A DNA stretch of 64,000 nucleotides from positions 434,001-498,000 of the forward strand of contig CANLYJ010000001.1 of the NCBI GenBank assembly GCA_947495295.1, written 5' to 3'. This document shows positions 42,553-52,005 of this stretch, piece by piece. Position 1 is the stretch's first letter; each line of letters begins with the position of its first letter. The position numbers and the translations under genes were made by a program. The notes beneath the pieces were generated by a model. It was not told the origin of the DNA. It saw only the letters and a program-made list of their open reading frames with translations, and did no database searches. The stretch is from an uncultured Paracoccaceae bacterium. Lineage in GTDB: Bacteria; Pseudomonadota; Alphaproteobacteria; Rhodobacterales; Rhodobacteraceae.

Positions 42553-44543
42553 TGGAACGGCTGTTGCGCCCATCCTCCATTGCCGTGGTCGGCGGCGGGG
42601 CATGGTGCGAGGCGGTCATCGCGCAGAACCGCAAGATCGGCTTTGATGGACCGGTCTGGCATGTGCATCCCAGCAAGGACGGCACCTATGCATCTGTGAC
42701 CGACCTGCCCGGTATGCCGGATGCCGTGTTTATCGGCGTCAATCGCGATGCCACGATTGAGGTTGTGGGTGCCCTTGCCGCGATGGGCGCGGGCGGCGCG
42801 GTGTGTTTTGCCAGTGGGTTTGAGGAGGCGGCGGATGGTGCCGAACGCAACGCCGCGTTATTGCGCGCGGCGGGTGATATGCCGATCCTTGGGCCCAATT
42901 GCTATGGTCTGATCAACGGGGTGGATTCCGTGGCGCTCTGGCCCGATCAGCATGGTGTTGTGCCTGTTAAGTCGGGTGTCGCGATCATCGCCCAATCATC
43001 CAATATCGCCATCAACCTGACCATGCAGCAGCGTGGCTTGCCAATCGCCTATGTGGTCACACCGGGAAATCAGGCGCAGCAGGGCATCGCCCGGATCGCC
43101 ATGCAGCTATTGCGCGATGACCGGGTGACCGCCCTTGGCCTTTACATCGAAAGCTTTGGCGATGTGGCGGCGTTTGAGGCGTTGGCGCAGCTATCGGCGG
43201 AACTGGACAAGCCGATTGTTGCGCTGAAAGTCGGCCAGTCAGAGGCCGCGCAGCGTGCCACGGTCACCCATACCGCATCGCTTGCGGGCGGTGCGGTTGG
43301 TGCGCGGTTATTGCTGGAGCGCTTGGGCATTGCAGCGGTGACGTCCTTGCCGGTGATGCTGGAGACGCTGAAGCTGTTCCACTGTTTTGGTCGCTTGCCC
43401 GGCACGGCGATTGCCAGCCTGAGCTGTTCGGGTGGCGAGGCGGGTGTCATGGCCGATACCGCCGCCCGCCATGACCTGACATTCCCTGACCTGACCGCCG
43501 AACAAGAGGCGGCGATGGCCCCGCATCTGGGCCCTTTGGTCACGCTGTCCAACCCGCTGGATTACCATACCGGTATCTGGCGCGATCAACCGGCGATGAC
43601 GGCTGTGTTTGCGGCGATGACCGGCGATGATATCGATTTGACCGTGATCGTGCTGGATTTCCCGGATCGGGCCAAATGCGACGATGCCGACTGGATGATC
43701 GCGGTTGCCGCGATTGAGGCGGCGGCCAAGGGCGGTGCCCGGTTTGGCGTTCTGGCCTCGTTGGGGGAAAATATGCCCGCTGATGTGGCCCACCGTCTGT
43801 TGTCGGCTGGCATCGTGCCGTTCAGCGATTTTGACCATGGATGTGCCGCGATCAAGGCGGCGGCGGTTGCCGGGCCGGTGGAGGGCGCGCCGGTGCTGGC
43901 GGCCCCCGACCTGCCGCGCACGGAAACCCTGTCAGAAGGCAATGCCAAGAAACTGCTGTCAGAGGCGGGGCTGGACGTGCCGCGCAACGTGGCGGGCATC
44001 CCCCGGGCGGTGTTGCCCGCGCAGGCGATGGCTGTGGGTTTTCCCGTGGCGCTGAAGGCCGAAGGAACGGCCCATAAATCAGAAGAGGGGGGCGTTGTCC
44101 TTGGCCTTGGCGATGTCATGCAGGTGCTGGAAGCCGCCCGCGAAATGCAGGCAGAGACATTCCTGATCGAAGAGATGATCCCCGGCGGCGTCGCCGAATT
44201 GCTGGTGGGTGTTGTGGCCGACCCTGCACATGGCTTTGTGCTGACCCTTGGCGCTGGGGGCGTCATGACCGAGTTGATGCAGGACACACAATCATTGCTG
44301 ATCCCCGCCACGCAGGATCAGATATTGCACGCGCTGGCCCGGTTGCGCATTGCCGATCTGCTGCGTGGCTATCGCGGAAAACCCGGCGCCTATATCCCGG
44401 CGATCATGCAGGCGATATTGCGGTTGCAGAGTTTTGTTGTGGAAAATGCCAGTGATCTGGCGGAGGTTGAGGTGAACCCGCTGATCTGCACCGAAAACCG
44501 GGCCGTTGTGGCCGATGCGCTGATTGTAAGAGGACGCCGATGA
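42552..44543 (+). CDS. ADP-forming acyl-CoA synthetase (fused alpha-beta)
   Basis: Protein of 663 aa in the acetate-CoA ligase (ADP-forming)/succinyl-CoA synthetase-like family: N-terminal CoA-binding domain (SSIAVVGGG), ligase domain with the likely phospho-His in THTASLAGG (about 240), and a C-terminal ATP-grasp domain (about 455-663, GFPVALKAEGTAHKSEEGG, EVEVNPL). It would activate a carboxylic acid to its CoA thioester. It overlaps both neighbours (TAATG before, ATGA after), so it works with the dehydrogenase and hydratase. Confidence 0.88.
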   Translation: MERLLRPSSIAVVGGGAWCEAVIAQNRKIGFDGPVWHVHPSKDGTYASVTDLPGMPDAVFIGVNRDATIEVVGALAAMGAGGAVCFASGFEEAADGAERNAALLRAAGDMPILGPNCYGLINGVDSVALWPDQHGVVPVKSGVAIIAQSSNIAINLTMQQRGLPIAYVVTPGNQAQQGIARIAMQLLRDDRVTALGLYIESFGDVAAFEALAQLSAELDKPIVALKVGQSEAAQRATVTHTASLAGGAVGARLLLERLGIAAVTSLPVMLETLKLFHCFGRLPGTAIASLSCSGGEAGVMADTAARHDLTFPDLTAEQEAAMAPHLGPLVTLSNPLDYHTGIWRDQPAMTAVFAAMTGDDIDLTVIVLDFPDRAKCDDADWMIAVAAIEAAAKGGARFGVLASLGENMPADVAHRLLSAGIVPFSDFDHGCAAIKAAAVAGPVEGAPVLAAPDLPRTETLSEGNAKKLLSEAGLDVPRNVAGIPRAVLPAQAMAVGFPVALKAEGTAHKSEEGGVVLGLGDVMQVLEAAREMQAETFLIEEMIPGGVAELLVGVVADPAHGFVLTLGAGGVMTELMQDTQSLLIPATQDQILHALARLRIADLLRGYRGKPGAYIPAIMQAILRLQSFVVENASDLAEVEVNPLICTENRAVVADALIVRGRR

Positions 44544-45322
44544 CCAACCCGATCAAGACCCGCCGCGATGGTGGTATCCTCGAAGTCACACTGGACCGCC
44601 CCAAGGCCAATGCCATTGATCTGGCGACCAGCCGGATCATGGGCGATGTCTTTGCCGATTTTCGCGATGACCCTGATTTGCGGGTCGCCATTGTCACTGG
44701 CGCGGGGGAAAAGTTTTTCTGCCCCGGCTGGGACCTGAAAGCTGCTGCCGACGGGGATGCGGTGGATGGCAATTACGGTGTTGGCGGCTTTGGCGGCTTG
44801 CAGGAATTGCGTGATATGAACAAACCGGTGATTGCCGCCGTGAACGGGATTTGTTGCGGTGGCGGGCTGGAGCTGGCCTTGTCCGCCGATATCATTCTGG
44901 CGGCGGATCATGCGTCATTTGCGCTGCCCGAAATCCGGTCTGGCACGGTGGCCGATGCCGCGTCGATCAAGCTGCCCAAGCGCATCCCTTATCACATCGC
45001 GATGGAGATGCTGCTGACGGGCCGCTGGCTGGATGCCGCAGAGGCGCATCGCTGGGGTTTTGTGAACCAGATCCATGCCGGTGACGCGCTGATGGATCAG
45101 GCGTGGGAGATGGCGCGCTTGCTCGCCTCTGGCCCCCCGCTTGTCTATGCCGCGATCAAGGAAGTTGTGCGCGATGCCGAGGATAGCAAGTTTCAGGATG
45201 CGTTGAACCGGATCACCGGGCGGCAGTTGCGGTCGGTCGATGTGCTGTACGGGTCGGAAGATAATCTGGAAGGTGCCCGCGCCTTTGCCGAAAAGCGTGA
45301 ACCGGTTTGGAAGGGCAAGTAG
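44540..45322 (+). CDS. Enoyl-CoA hydratase family protein (CaiD-like)
   Basis: Crotonase-fold protein of 260 aa. The oxyanion-hole segments are CPGWDLKAAA and AAVNGICCGGGLELALSAD, and the catalytic-loop region is LPEIRSGTVADAASIKLPKR. It resembles carnitinyl-CoA dehydratase CaiD more than standard hydratases, so a betaine-like acyl-CoA is possible. It starts within the stop of the synthetase gene (ATGA). Confidence 0.85.
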   Translation: MTNPIKTRRDGGILEVTLDRPKANAIDLATSRIMGDVFADFRDDPDLRVAIVTGAGEKFFCPGWDLKAAADGDAVDGNYGVGGFGGLQELRDMNKPVIAAVNGICCGGGLELALSADIILAADHASFALPEIRSGTVADAASIKLPKRIPYHIAMEMLLTGRWLDAAEAHRWGFVNQIHAGDALMDQAWEMARLLASGPPLVYAAIKEVVRDAEDSKFQDALNRITGRQLRSVDVLYGSEDNLEGARAFAEKREPVWKGK

Positions 45323-45329
45323 GCCGCTA

Positions 45330-46070
45330 ATGATTGCCAGCCTGATGATGTATCAGCGGCCCGAGCTGGCGGGCGCGCATGATCGGTTCTGGGCGCTGAT
45401 CCGGCGGCGGCTGGCGGATGCGCCTGAACACCTGTCGCAGGATGCGGACCCTTTTGATGTGTGGAATGCCCCCGATCTGGTGCTGAGCCAGACTTGCGGG
45501 ATGCCTTATCGGCTGTGGTTGCATGAAAAGGTGCAGCTGGTTGGGACGCCGGATTATGGCGTGCAAGATTGCCCGCCCGGATATTATCGCAGCGCGCTGG
45601 TGGTGCGGGCGGATGATCCGCGTGCGGGGGTGGTGGATTTCCGCGACGCGGTTTTTGCCTATAACGAGGCCATTTCACAATCGGGTTATGCGGCCCCTTA
45701 TGCCCATTTGCAGCCCTTCGGGTTCTGGTTTGAAAACCGCGTTCAGAGCCATGCCCATCTGCAATCGGCCAAGGCCGTGGCCGAGGGCTCTGCGGATATC
45801 GCGTCGCTTGATGCGGTATCATGGCGGTTGATGCGGGCGCATGAACCCTTTGCCGGGGCGTTGCGGGTCTTGGACTGGACAGCGCCGACGCCGGGGTTGC
45901 CCCTGATCACTGGCAAAGATCAGGACCGCGAGGCGATATTTGATGCTGTGGCGGCGGCGATTGATGATTTGCAGACCGATGACCGCACCTTGTTGGGGTT
46001 GCGCGGGCTGGTGGCCATCCCCAAGGCGGATTATCTGGCGGTTCCAAACCCCGATGAGGGGGAATTATGA
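45330..46070 (+). CDS. PhnD-like substrate-binding-fold protein without leader
   Basis: Protein of 246 aa of the PhnD/phosphonate-binding-like fold (MIASLMMYQRPELAGAHDRF..., LSQTCGMPYRL, GYYRSALVVR, AYNEAISQSGY, GSADIASLDAVSW). Family members are normally periplasmic parts of ABC importers, but this one has no signal peptide and no transporter genes are near. It is embedded between a crotonase and an oxidase gene with overlaps, so a cytoplasmic ligand-binding or chaperone role for the pathway intermediate is conceivable. ATG 45330 begins 7 nt after the previous stop. Confidence 0.75.
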   Translation: MIASLMMYQRPELAGAHDRFWALIRRRLADAPEHLSQDADPFDVWNAPDLVLSQTCGMPYRLWLHEKVQLVGTPDYGVQDCPPGYYRSALVVRADDPRAGVVDFRDAVFAYNEAISQSGYAAPYAHLQPFGFWFENRVQSHAHLQSAKAVAEGSADIASLDAVSWRLMRAHEPFAGALRVLDWTAPTPGLPLITGKDQDREAIFDAVAAAIDDLQTDDRTLLGLRGLVAIPKADYLAVPNPDEGEL

Positions 46071-47419
46071 GCCATCCCGAACGCATCACAATCGATACCG
46101 AAATCCAGTTCAGCGATCCGCTGCCGCAAGAGGTCGATGTCGTGGTCATTGGCGGCGGGGTGATTGGTGTTTTCACCGCGCTCAATCTGGTAGAGGCGGG
46201 CCACCGCGTGCTTTTGTGCGAAAAAGGCCGGATCGCGGGTGAACAATCGTCGCGTAATTGGGGCTGGATTCGCCAGCAGGGGCGCGATGAGGGCGAATTG
46301 CCGATTGCCATGCAATCCGTGCAGCTTTGGCGTGATATCGATCGCCGCTTGAATGGGGCCTGTGGTGTCAGCGAAAACGGGGTCGCCTATCTGACCACGA
46401 AAAAATCGGAACTGGCCGGATTTGAGCGGTGGGTCGAGACCGCCCGCCGCCATGGGCTGCATTCCGAAATGATGACGCCTGCGCAGATCGCAGACAGCTT
46501 TTCCGGTCAATCCGCGCATGGGTGGATTGGTGGTGTCAGGACCCCCAGTGATTGCAAGGGTGAACCTTGGCAGGCGGTGCCCGCGGTTGCCCGCCACGCC
46601 CACGCCCTTGGGGTTGCGATGATCGAAAACTGCGCTGTGCGCGGGTTGGATATGCAGGTGGGCAAGGTCGCGGGTGTCGTGACCGAGCGGGGCCGCGTCG
46701 TCTGCGATCAGGTGGTTCTGGCCGGTGGGGCGTGGTCGCGCCTGTTTCTGGGCGCGCATGGGGTGAAGATTCCGCAGCTTTCGGTGTTGGCGACGGCAGC
46801 GCGTACTGGTCCGTTGCCTGATTTTGCCAAGATGAACAGCGTGGATGAAAAGCTTGCCATACGTCGCCGCGACGATGGCGGCTATACGCTGGCCATGGCG
46901 GACCGGCATCTGTTTCATCTGGGGCCGGACGGTTTTGCCAGCCTGAGGCAGTGGTTGCCGGAATTGCGGCGGCAATGGCGGCATACCGGTTTCCGGCTGG
47001 GTGCGCCCAAAGGGTTCCCTGACGGGTGGCGCACAAAGCGGAACTGGGGGCCGGATCAGGTGACCCCGTTTGAGCAGATGCGCGTGCTGGAGCCTGCGCC
47101 AATGCCAGGTGCGGTGGGGCGTATGGCGTCGCGGTTTGTCGGCCTGTTTGGGCAAGTCGGACGCCCGGATATTCCAGAGGCGTGGTCAGGCATGATTGAT
47201 GCCATGCCCGATATCGTGCCGATTGTGGATGCGGTGCCGCAACTGCCCGGCCTGACGCTGGCTGCGGGGATGAGCGGGCATGGTTTTGGCATCGGCCCCG
47301 GATTTGGCCGGGCGATTGCGCGCCGGTTACTGGGACAACCTGATGAGCACGACCTGTCCCGGTTTCGGTTTGACCGATTTACGGATGGATCGGTTTTGAA
47401 GCAGGGGCCTGCGCTTTAG
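46067..47419 (+). CDS. FAD-dependent amine/amino-acid oxidoreductase
   Basis: DAO-family flavoprotein of 450 aa. The dinucleotide-binding motif VVVIGGGVIGVFTALNL lies at about residues 25-41, followed by GEQSSRNWGWIRQQGRDEGE, a block seen in a roseobacter-rich subgroup of glycine/D-amino acid oxidases, and a C-terminal GMSGHGFGIGPGFGR FAD motif. It overlaps the preceding gene by ATGA and ends the operon. It probably oxidises a secondary or N-methylated amine; the substrate is unknown. Confidence 0.87.
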   Translation: MSHPERITIDTEIQFSDPLPQEVDVVVIGGGVIGVFTALNLVEAGHRVLLCEKGRIAGEQSSRNWGWIRQQGRDEGELPIAMQSVQLWRDIDRRLNGACGVSENGVAYLTTKKSELAGFERWVETARRHGLHSEMMTPAQIADSFSGQSAHGWIGGVRTPSDCKGEPWQAVPAVARHAHALGVAMIENCAVRGLDMQVGKVAGVVTERGRVVCDQVVLAGGAWSRLFLGAHGVKIPQLSVLATAARTGPLPDFAKMNSVDEKLAIRRRDDGGYTLAMADRHLFHLGPDGFASLRQWLPELRRQWRHTGFRLGAPKGFPDGWRTKRNWGPDQVTPFEQMRVLEPAPMPGAVGRMASRFVGLFGQVGRPDIPEAWSGMIDAMPDIVPIVDAVPQLPGLTLAAGMSGHGFGIGPGFGRAIARRLLGQPDEHDLSRFRFDRFTDGSVLKQGPAL

Positions 47420-47457
47420 TGGTTGTTCCGCCCGGTCGATAGACCGGGGGGCTGCAC

Positions 47458-48081
47458 TCAACGCTTTTTCGTTTTCTGCAGCACCAGAAATGTCATCATG
47501 CCCAAGGGCGGCAATGTCTTTTGTTCCTCGATCTCAAGGCTTGGCTCTTTCAACACGGTCTCAATCTCGAAATCCGAATGCCAACCGATCGTGTTGGCCA
47601 AGGGGGCGGTGATCCGCTCCAGAAAGGCCAGCGCGCCCTTTTCGCGTTTGAAGTGGTTGGTGATCACCACCCGGCCACCGGGTTTGAGCACGCGGGCAAT
47701 CTCGGCCATGACCCGTTCCGGCTCGGGGACAACGGACAGGACATGCATGGCGGCGACGTTGTCAAAGGCGTTATCGGGAAAGTCCAATTCGCGCGCATCC
47801 ATCTGGCGCAGGGCGACCACATGATCCAGTTGCAGCCGGTCGACCTTGTCTTGTGCCTTGGCCAGCATTTCTTCGCTGAAATCCATCCCGGTGACACGCA
47901 AGTCCGATTTGTAATGTTGGAGCGACAAACCTGTGCCAACCCCAACCTCCAACACGCTGCCGGACAGGGTGTTCAGATAGGTCACCGCCCGGCGCCTGCC
48001 GACATTTGTGATCGCCCCGAATGTCCTGTCATAGACGGGCGCCCAACGGGCGTATGAGGTTTGTACCGCTTCGATATCCAA
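47458..48081 (-). CDS. pmtA: Phosphatidylethanolamine N-methyltransferase
   Basis: SAM-dependent methyltransferase of 207 aa, Rhodobacter PmtA type, converting phosphatidylethanolamine to phosphatidylcholine. Motif I is LEVGVGTGLSLQHY; the N-terminal YARWAPVYDRTFGA is typical. The start is a TTG at 48081: AAGGAGA lies at ideal distance and the preceding gene's TGA ends 1 nt before. Upstream ATGs would overlap pssA by 100 nt. The row psd-pssA-pmtA covers phosphatidylserine, PE and PC synthesis. Confidence 0.88.
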   Translation of the reverse strand: MDIEAVQTSYARWAPVYDRTFGAITNVGRRRAVTYLNTLSGSVLEVGVGTGLSLQHYKSDLRVTGMDFSEEMLAKAQDKVDRLQLDHVVALRQMDARELDFPDNAFDNVAAMHVLSVVPEPERVMAEIARVLKPGGRVVITNHFKREKGALAFLERITAPLANTIGWHSDFEIETVLKEPSLEIEEQKTLPPLGMMTFLVLQKTKKR

Positions 48082-48082
48082 C

Positions 48083-48823
48083 TCAGGTCTCCTTATCGGG
48101 ATGTGTGGGGGATTTGCTGAAAAGGTGCCACAGGACCATGCCGATATAGCCCAGACATAGCACCACAAGAGTGACCCATGCATAGGTCAGCACCGCTGCC
48201 CCGAAGATGGCAAACCCCAGCAGAAAGAATTTTACGTTCTCGCGCGAAATGCGCAGGTTCTTGAATGACCATGTCGGGATCTTGCTGATCATCAGCAGCC
48301 CGACCAGGATCATATTGGCACTGATCACGACGGCGGGCAGCAAGGGCGTGTCGGCAAAGGCGAAGGAAATGAACATTGGGAGCATCACCAAAAGTGCGCC
48401 AAAGGGTGACGGCACGCCGACGAAATGATTGTTTGGCCCGTCATCATCGGCCCGGCTGCTGATATTGAACCGGGCCAGCCGCATCGCGCAGCAGACCGCA
48501 AAGATCAGCACCGAGATCCATCCCGCGCTGCGCATATCCTGCAAGGCCCAGAAATAGACGACAAGCGGGGCCGCGACCCCGAAATTCACGAAATCGGCGA
48601 GTGAATCAAGTTCTGCGCCCAGGTCACTGTCGCTGTTCAGCAAGCGCGCCAGCCGCCCGTCCAGCCCGTCCAGCACGCAGGCCGCCAGAATGAACTGGGC
48701 TGCCAATGTGTAATCGCCATGCACCCCGAACCGGATCGCCGACAACCCTGCGCAAAGCCCCGCAATGGTCAGCATATTGGGGATCAGCTGGATCAGCGAA
48801 AATTCGGCCGTTGGCTTGGTCAC
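48083..48823 (-). CDS. pssA: CDP-diacylglycerol-serine O-phosphatidyltransferase
   Basis: Inner-membrane enzyme of 246 aa making phosphatidylserine from CDP-diacylglycerol and serine. The CDP-alcohol phosphatidyltransferase signature [11 protein letters not shown] ... GAELDSLAD (DGx2ARx8Gx3Dx3D) is at about residues 53-75. About six to eight transmembrane helices. It overlaps psd upstream by ATGA and abuts pmtA downstream. Confidence 0.93.
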   Translation of the reverse strand: MTKPTAEFSLIQLIPNMLTIAGLCAGLSAIRFGVHGDYTLAAQFILAACVLDGLDGRLARLLNSDSDLGAELDSLADFVNFGVAAPLVVYFWALQDMRSAGWISVLIFAVCCAMRLARFNISSRADDDGPNNHFVGVPSPFGALLVMLPMFISFAFADTPLLPAVVISANMILVGLLMISKIPTWSFKNLRISRENVKFFLLGFAIFGAAVLTYAWVTLVVLCLGYIGMVLWHLFSKSPTHPDKET

Positions 48824-49494
48824 GTCGCTGTCTCATCGGCAAGCTGCGCCAGCACGGTTTCGCCCGCAACCATGGTCTGGCCGACACTGACCAGCGGCTT
48901 CACGCCGGGGGGCAAATACACATCCAGCCGGGATCCGAACCGGATCAGTCCGAACCGTTCACCCGTTTGCAACATGTCGCCAGTTTTGACGAAACAAACG
49001 ATCCGCCGCGCGACCAGCCCGGCGATCTGTACCACGGCCAGTTCCTGCCCGGACGTCAGCCGCAGCCGCAGGCTGTTGCGTTCATTGTCGACGCTGGCCT
49101 TGTCCAGTGAGGCGTTGAAAAACTTGCCCGGGCGATAGGACACGGCCAGAATCTCGCCGGTGATCGGGGTCCGGTTCACATGGCAGTTGAACACATTCAT
49201 AAACACGCTGACGCGGGTCAGCGCGGTGTCATCCATCCCCAGCTCTGCCGGGGGCACTGCCGGTTCGATCAGCGACACGATCCCATCCGCGGGGCTGACG
49301 ATCAGCCCATCGCGGTCGGGCGGGAACCGTTCAGGATCGCGAAAGAAATAATAGCACCAGATGGTCAGCCCGACCCCGATCCAACCCAGTAGCGGTGTGA
49401 TCAGGAACAGCCCAACGGTGACAGCCGCAAAGATGGCAACGAACTTGATGCCCTCCGGGTGCATCGGCTTGATAAAGGTTCCAAGCATGGACAT
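48820..49494 (-). CDS. psd: Phosphatidylserine decarboxylase proenzyme
   Basis: Short bacterial Psd of 224 aa that decarboxylates phosphatidylserine to phosphatidylethanolamine. The self-cleavage site is the Gly-Ser in [12 protein letters not shown] (about residues 186-187), which yields the pyruvoyl group. Two N-terminal membrane segments (about 16-34 and 36-52). ATG 49494 has GGGGGAAG upstream. First gene of the phospholipid operon. Confidence 0.93.
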   Translation of the reverse strand: MSMLGTFIKPMHPEGIKFVAIFAAVTVGLFLITPLLGWIGVGLTIWCYYFFRDPERFPPDRDGLIVSPADGIVSLIEPAVPPAELGMDDTALTRVSVFMNVFNCHVNRTPITGEILAVSYRPGKFFNASLDKASVDNERNSLRLRLTSGQELAVVQIAGLVARRIVCFVKTGDMLQTGERFGLIRFGSRLDVYLPPGVKPLVSVGQTMVAGETVLAQLADETAT

Positions 49495-49957
49495 GTGCGG
49501 CTTCCCCCGAGGTCAACTTAAGGCACACTCATAAGGTGATGGGTGCTGGTGACAAGGGCATTCTGGGTGGCAGACAAGAAGGCGCGGGGCGTGAGAAGAC
49601 GAAAGACCAGATGATTTGATCTTTCCGTCACATCATTGAATAGGCAATCAGCAAACCCGACCTTTGTGCCCATTGCAGAGAAGGGGGCGAAGGAGCCCAA
49701 CCTGTGAATCCGGATTTTTCGCTGCGTGCGCACGCAGCGTGAAAACCGCTGCATGAGCGAAATATCCTATGCCGCAAAGCAGCTGAAGTAGCAGCCATTG
49801 ATGCAAAACGCAGCGTAGAAATCGATGGCAAGGAACAGGATGCGGGACGAAACGGCCATTGATCCAACGTGCACAGTGTCCGCTTAGCACATCATTGCGA
49901 AATTCGGCTTCCTCGACCAAGATTGCGTGGACCGAAAGCACCACAAAGGAAGCGACG
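49495..49957. other. Gene-free left edge of a probable island
   Basis: About 460 nt with no supportable gene. It includes a hairpin with GCTGCGTGCG/CGCACGCAGC around 49723-49740 and text that looks like decayed coding or repeat DNA. Base composition drops here relative to the psd operon. Confidence 0.45.
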
Positions 49958-51064
49958 ATGAAAGTCACCAAAATCAGCGTCTTCCAAAAGGATCTACCCT
50001 ACGGTGCTGGAGGGCTGGCCGTTGGTGATTTGAGCGAGGAACGCACGAGGAAGTTCGATACGTTTAACAGCACTGTTCTGGTCGTGGAAACTGATGCTGG
50101 GCTTAGTGGCTGTGGTGAGTCTTGCCCTTGGGGTCCAACCGACGCCGGAACGATGCGAGCCATCCCAATTCTTGCGAACGCCCTGTTGGGTCAAGACCCG
50201 CGTGAGCCTCACGACATTGATGCACATATGGATGCGGCAATCGAAGGGCACACCTATGCAAAGAGCGCCATCAATATCGCATGTTGGGACATCCTTGGAA
50301 AAAGCAACGACGCCCCTGTCTACGACCTGTTGGGTGGCAAGCTAACCGACGGCGCACCTCTTTATCGTTGCGTCATGGAGCAAGAGAACGACAAGATACA
50401 AGCTGAGATGGAACAGTACAGCGCCGCTGGCTACAAATACCTTAAGCTCAGGGTCGGTATCCAACCGGAAGCAGATATCGAACTTATTCGTTTTGCAGCC
50501 GAAATCGCTAAACCCGAAGAGATCGTTTACGCGGACGCAAATTGCCGATGGACGCTTCCGGAAGCAATGAAAGTTGCACAGGCGATTGAAGATCTTGACG
50601 TCATGATCGAACAACCGTGCCTTAGCTATGACGACTGCCTACACGTGCGTACAAATACGAACCAGTCGATGAAACTTGATGAGTTGGTGACTGATCAGTT
50701 TATTGCTGAGCGGATAATTCGTGATAGGGCCGCTGACGTTGCCTGCGTGAAGATGGCGCGCGTTGGTGGACTAACAAAGGCCCGCAGAATACGCGATATT
50801 TTCGTCGATCAAGGCGTAAAGGTCGTCACCGAATGCATGATGGGCGGCGAGATTGTATCTGCGGCGGTATCGCATTTTGCGGCGTCCACGCCTGCGGACC
50901 TTTTGTTCAACACAACGGATCTGCATGCCTACAATACGGAATCGACCGGTTCACCAGCGCCACCAACTTCCGACGGTCGATTGTATTGCCACGACACACC
51001 GGGACTTGGTGTCGAGCCTGATTTCGACAGTCTTGGTGACCCTGTGGTTGTCTATGAGTTATGA
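49958..51064 (+). CDS. Enolase-superfamily enzyme (hydroxyproline-type epimerase/dehydratase-like)
   Basis: Protein of 368 aa of the mandelate racemase/muconate lactonising group. The N-terminal GESCPWGPT and GHTYAKSAINIACWD blocks resemble 4-hydroxyproline-betaine epimerase (HpbD) and cis-3-hydroxyproline dehydratases. Predicted metal ligands lie in YADANCRW (D), IEQPC (E) and LDEL (D); the general base Lys is in KMARVGGL. The usual KxK pair reads KLR in YLKLRVG, an unusual replacement. ATG 49958 has AAGGA upstream. It stands alone on the plus strand, in lower-GC DNA before a recombinase gene. Exact substrate unknown. Confidence 0.78.
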   Translation: MKVTKISVFQKDLPYGAGGLAVGDLSEERTRKFDTFNSTVLVVETDAGLSGCGESCPWGPTDAGTMRAIPILANALLGQDPREPHDIDAHMDAAIEGHTYAKSAINIACWDILGKSNDAPVYDLLGGKLTDGAPLYRCVMEQENDKIQAEMEQYSAAGYKYLKLRVGIQPEADIELIRFAAEIAKPEEIVYADANCRWTLPEAMKVAQAIEDLDVMIEQPCLSYDDCLHVRTNTNQSMKLDELVTDQFIAERIIRDRAADVACVKMARVGGLTKARRIRDIFVDQGVKVVTECMMGGEIVSAAVSHFAASTPADLLFNTTDLHAYNTESTGSPAPPTSDGRLYCHDTPGLGVEPDFDSLGDPVVVYEL

Positions 51065-51289
51065 GAGCAGCAGATTTGGCTTGTGGGTGCGCGCATCCAT
51101 ATGCACCGGGAAGCTGTCATTGGCTGCAATGCGGCAGATCGGAAATTTGGACTCGGAGCGGCCGGATGCGCGCTCGGCAACTGCACGTTCAGTAAGCTCT
51201 CAATAGCCGACCTTGTCTCTTGCTGGTATGATCGTGCGGTCAGCACGGTGCTGATGACTGGGCACGGAGGGAGGATCGGAGGGCATATC

Positions 51290-51922
51290 ATGCCAAGAGT
51301 CCAACTTCCTGCAACCACCCCAAAACGCAGAGCCTGGAACAAGGGGCGGATCATAGGTCAGAAACGACCTTTGCTGCCAAAACAAGTCTGGGCGATCCGG
51401 GCACGGCTCGAACTTGCGAACAATCGACGAGATTTAACTTTGTTCAATGTCGCTATCGACAGCAAGTTGCGCGGCTGCGATCTGGTCAAACTCGCGGTGT
51501 TAGATCTGGTCAAAGATGACCGCGTGCGTGAGCGGGTATCGGTGATTCAAACCAAGACAAAGCGACCCGTTCAGTTCGAACTAACGGAAAACACACGCGA
51601 AACTGTCCTAAGTTGGATCAAAGCGCCGGAGATGTTTTCTTGCCGGTTTATGTTTCCAAGTCGGTTCCACGACCGCCCACACATTTCGACGCGTCAATAC
51701 GGTCGAATTGTCCGCGATTGGGTGACGGCAATCGGGTTAGAGCCGAGTGGTTACGGCACGCATTCCTTGCGCCGGACGAAAGCAGCGGAAATTTACCGCA
51801 AGACCGGCAACCTCCGCGCCGTCCAACTGCTGCTTGGTCACACCAAAGTGGACAGCACCGTTCGATACTTGGGAGTTGAGCTTGAAGATGCTCTTAGCAT
51901 TGCAGAGCGCATAGACATCTGA
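51290..51922 (+). CDS. Short tyrosine recombinase/integrase
   Basis: Site-specific recombinase of 210 aa consisting almost only of the catalytic domain. The Arg I is in SKLRGCDL, a Lys-rich hairpin is QTKTKRP, Arg II is in HSLRR, the His/Trp position in LLGHTKVDST and the nucleophilic Tyr in VRYLG, so all catalytic positions seem present. The N-terminal DNA-binding domain of full-length integrases is largely missing. It is in a region with several accessory genes and may be the remnant or the fixed integrase of an island. ATG 51290 begins MPRVQLPATTPKRRAWNKG. Confidence 0.82.
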   Translation: MPRVQLPATTPKRRAWNKGRIIGQKRPLLPKQVWAIRARLELANNRRDLTLFNVAIDSKLRGCDLVKLAVLDLVKDDRVRERVSVIQTKTKRPVQFELTENTRETVLSWIKAPEMFSCRFMFPSRFHDRPHISTRQYGRIVRDWVTAIGLEPSGYGTHSLRRTKAAEIYRKTGNLRAVQLLLGHTKVDSTVRYLGVELEDALSIAERIDI

Positions 51923-52005
51923 CCTGCCTTGGCGAGCGGCTCTGCCGTTCGCCACTTCGAAGGGGTTGTTTGTCTTTCGCGCGGCGGTGGGTGGTATTGA
52001 GCCCA

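Noticed and set aside
42552..45322. dmdBCD-type DMSP pathway
   Set aside because: The CoA ligase is of the ADP-forming fused type, not the AMP-forming DmdB, and the crotonase is CaiD-like.
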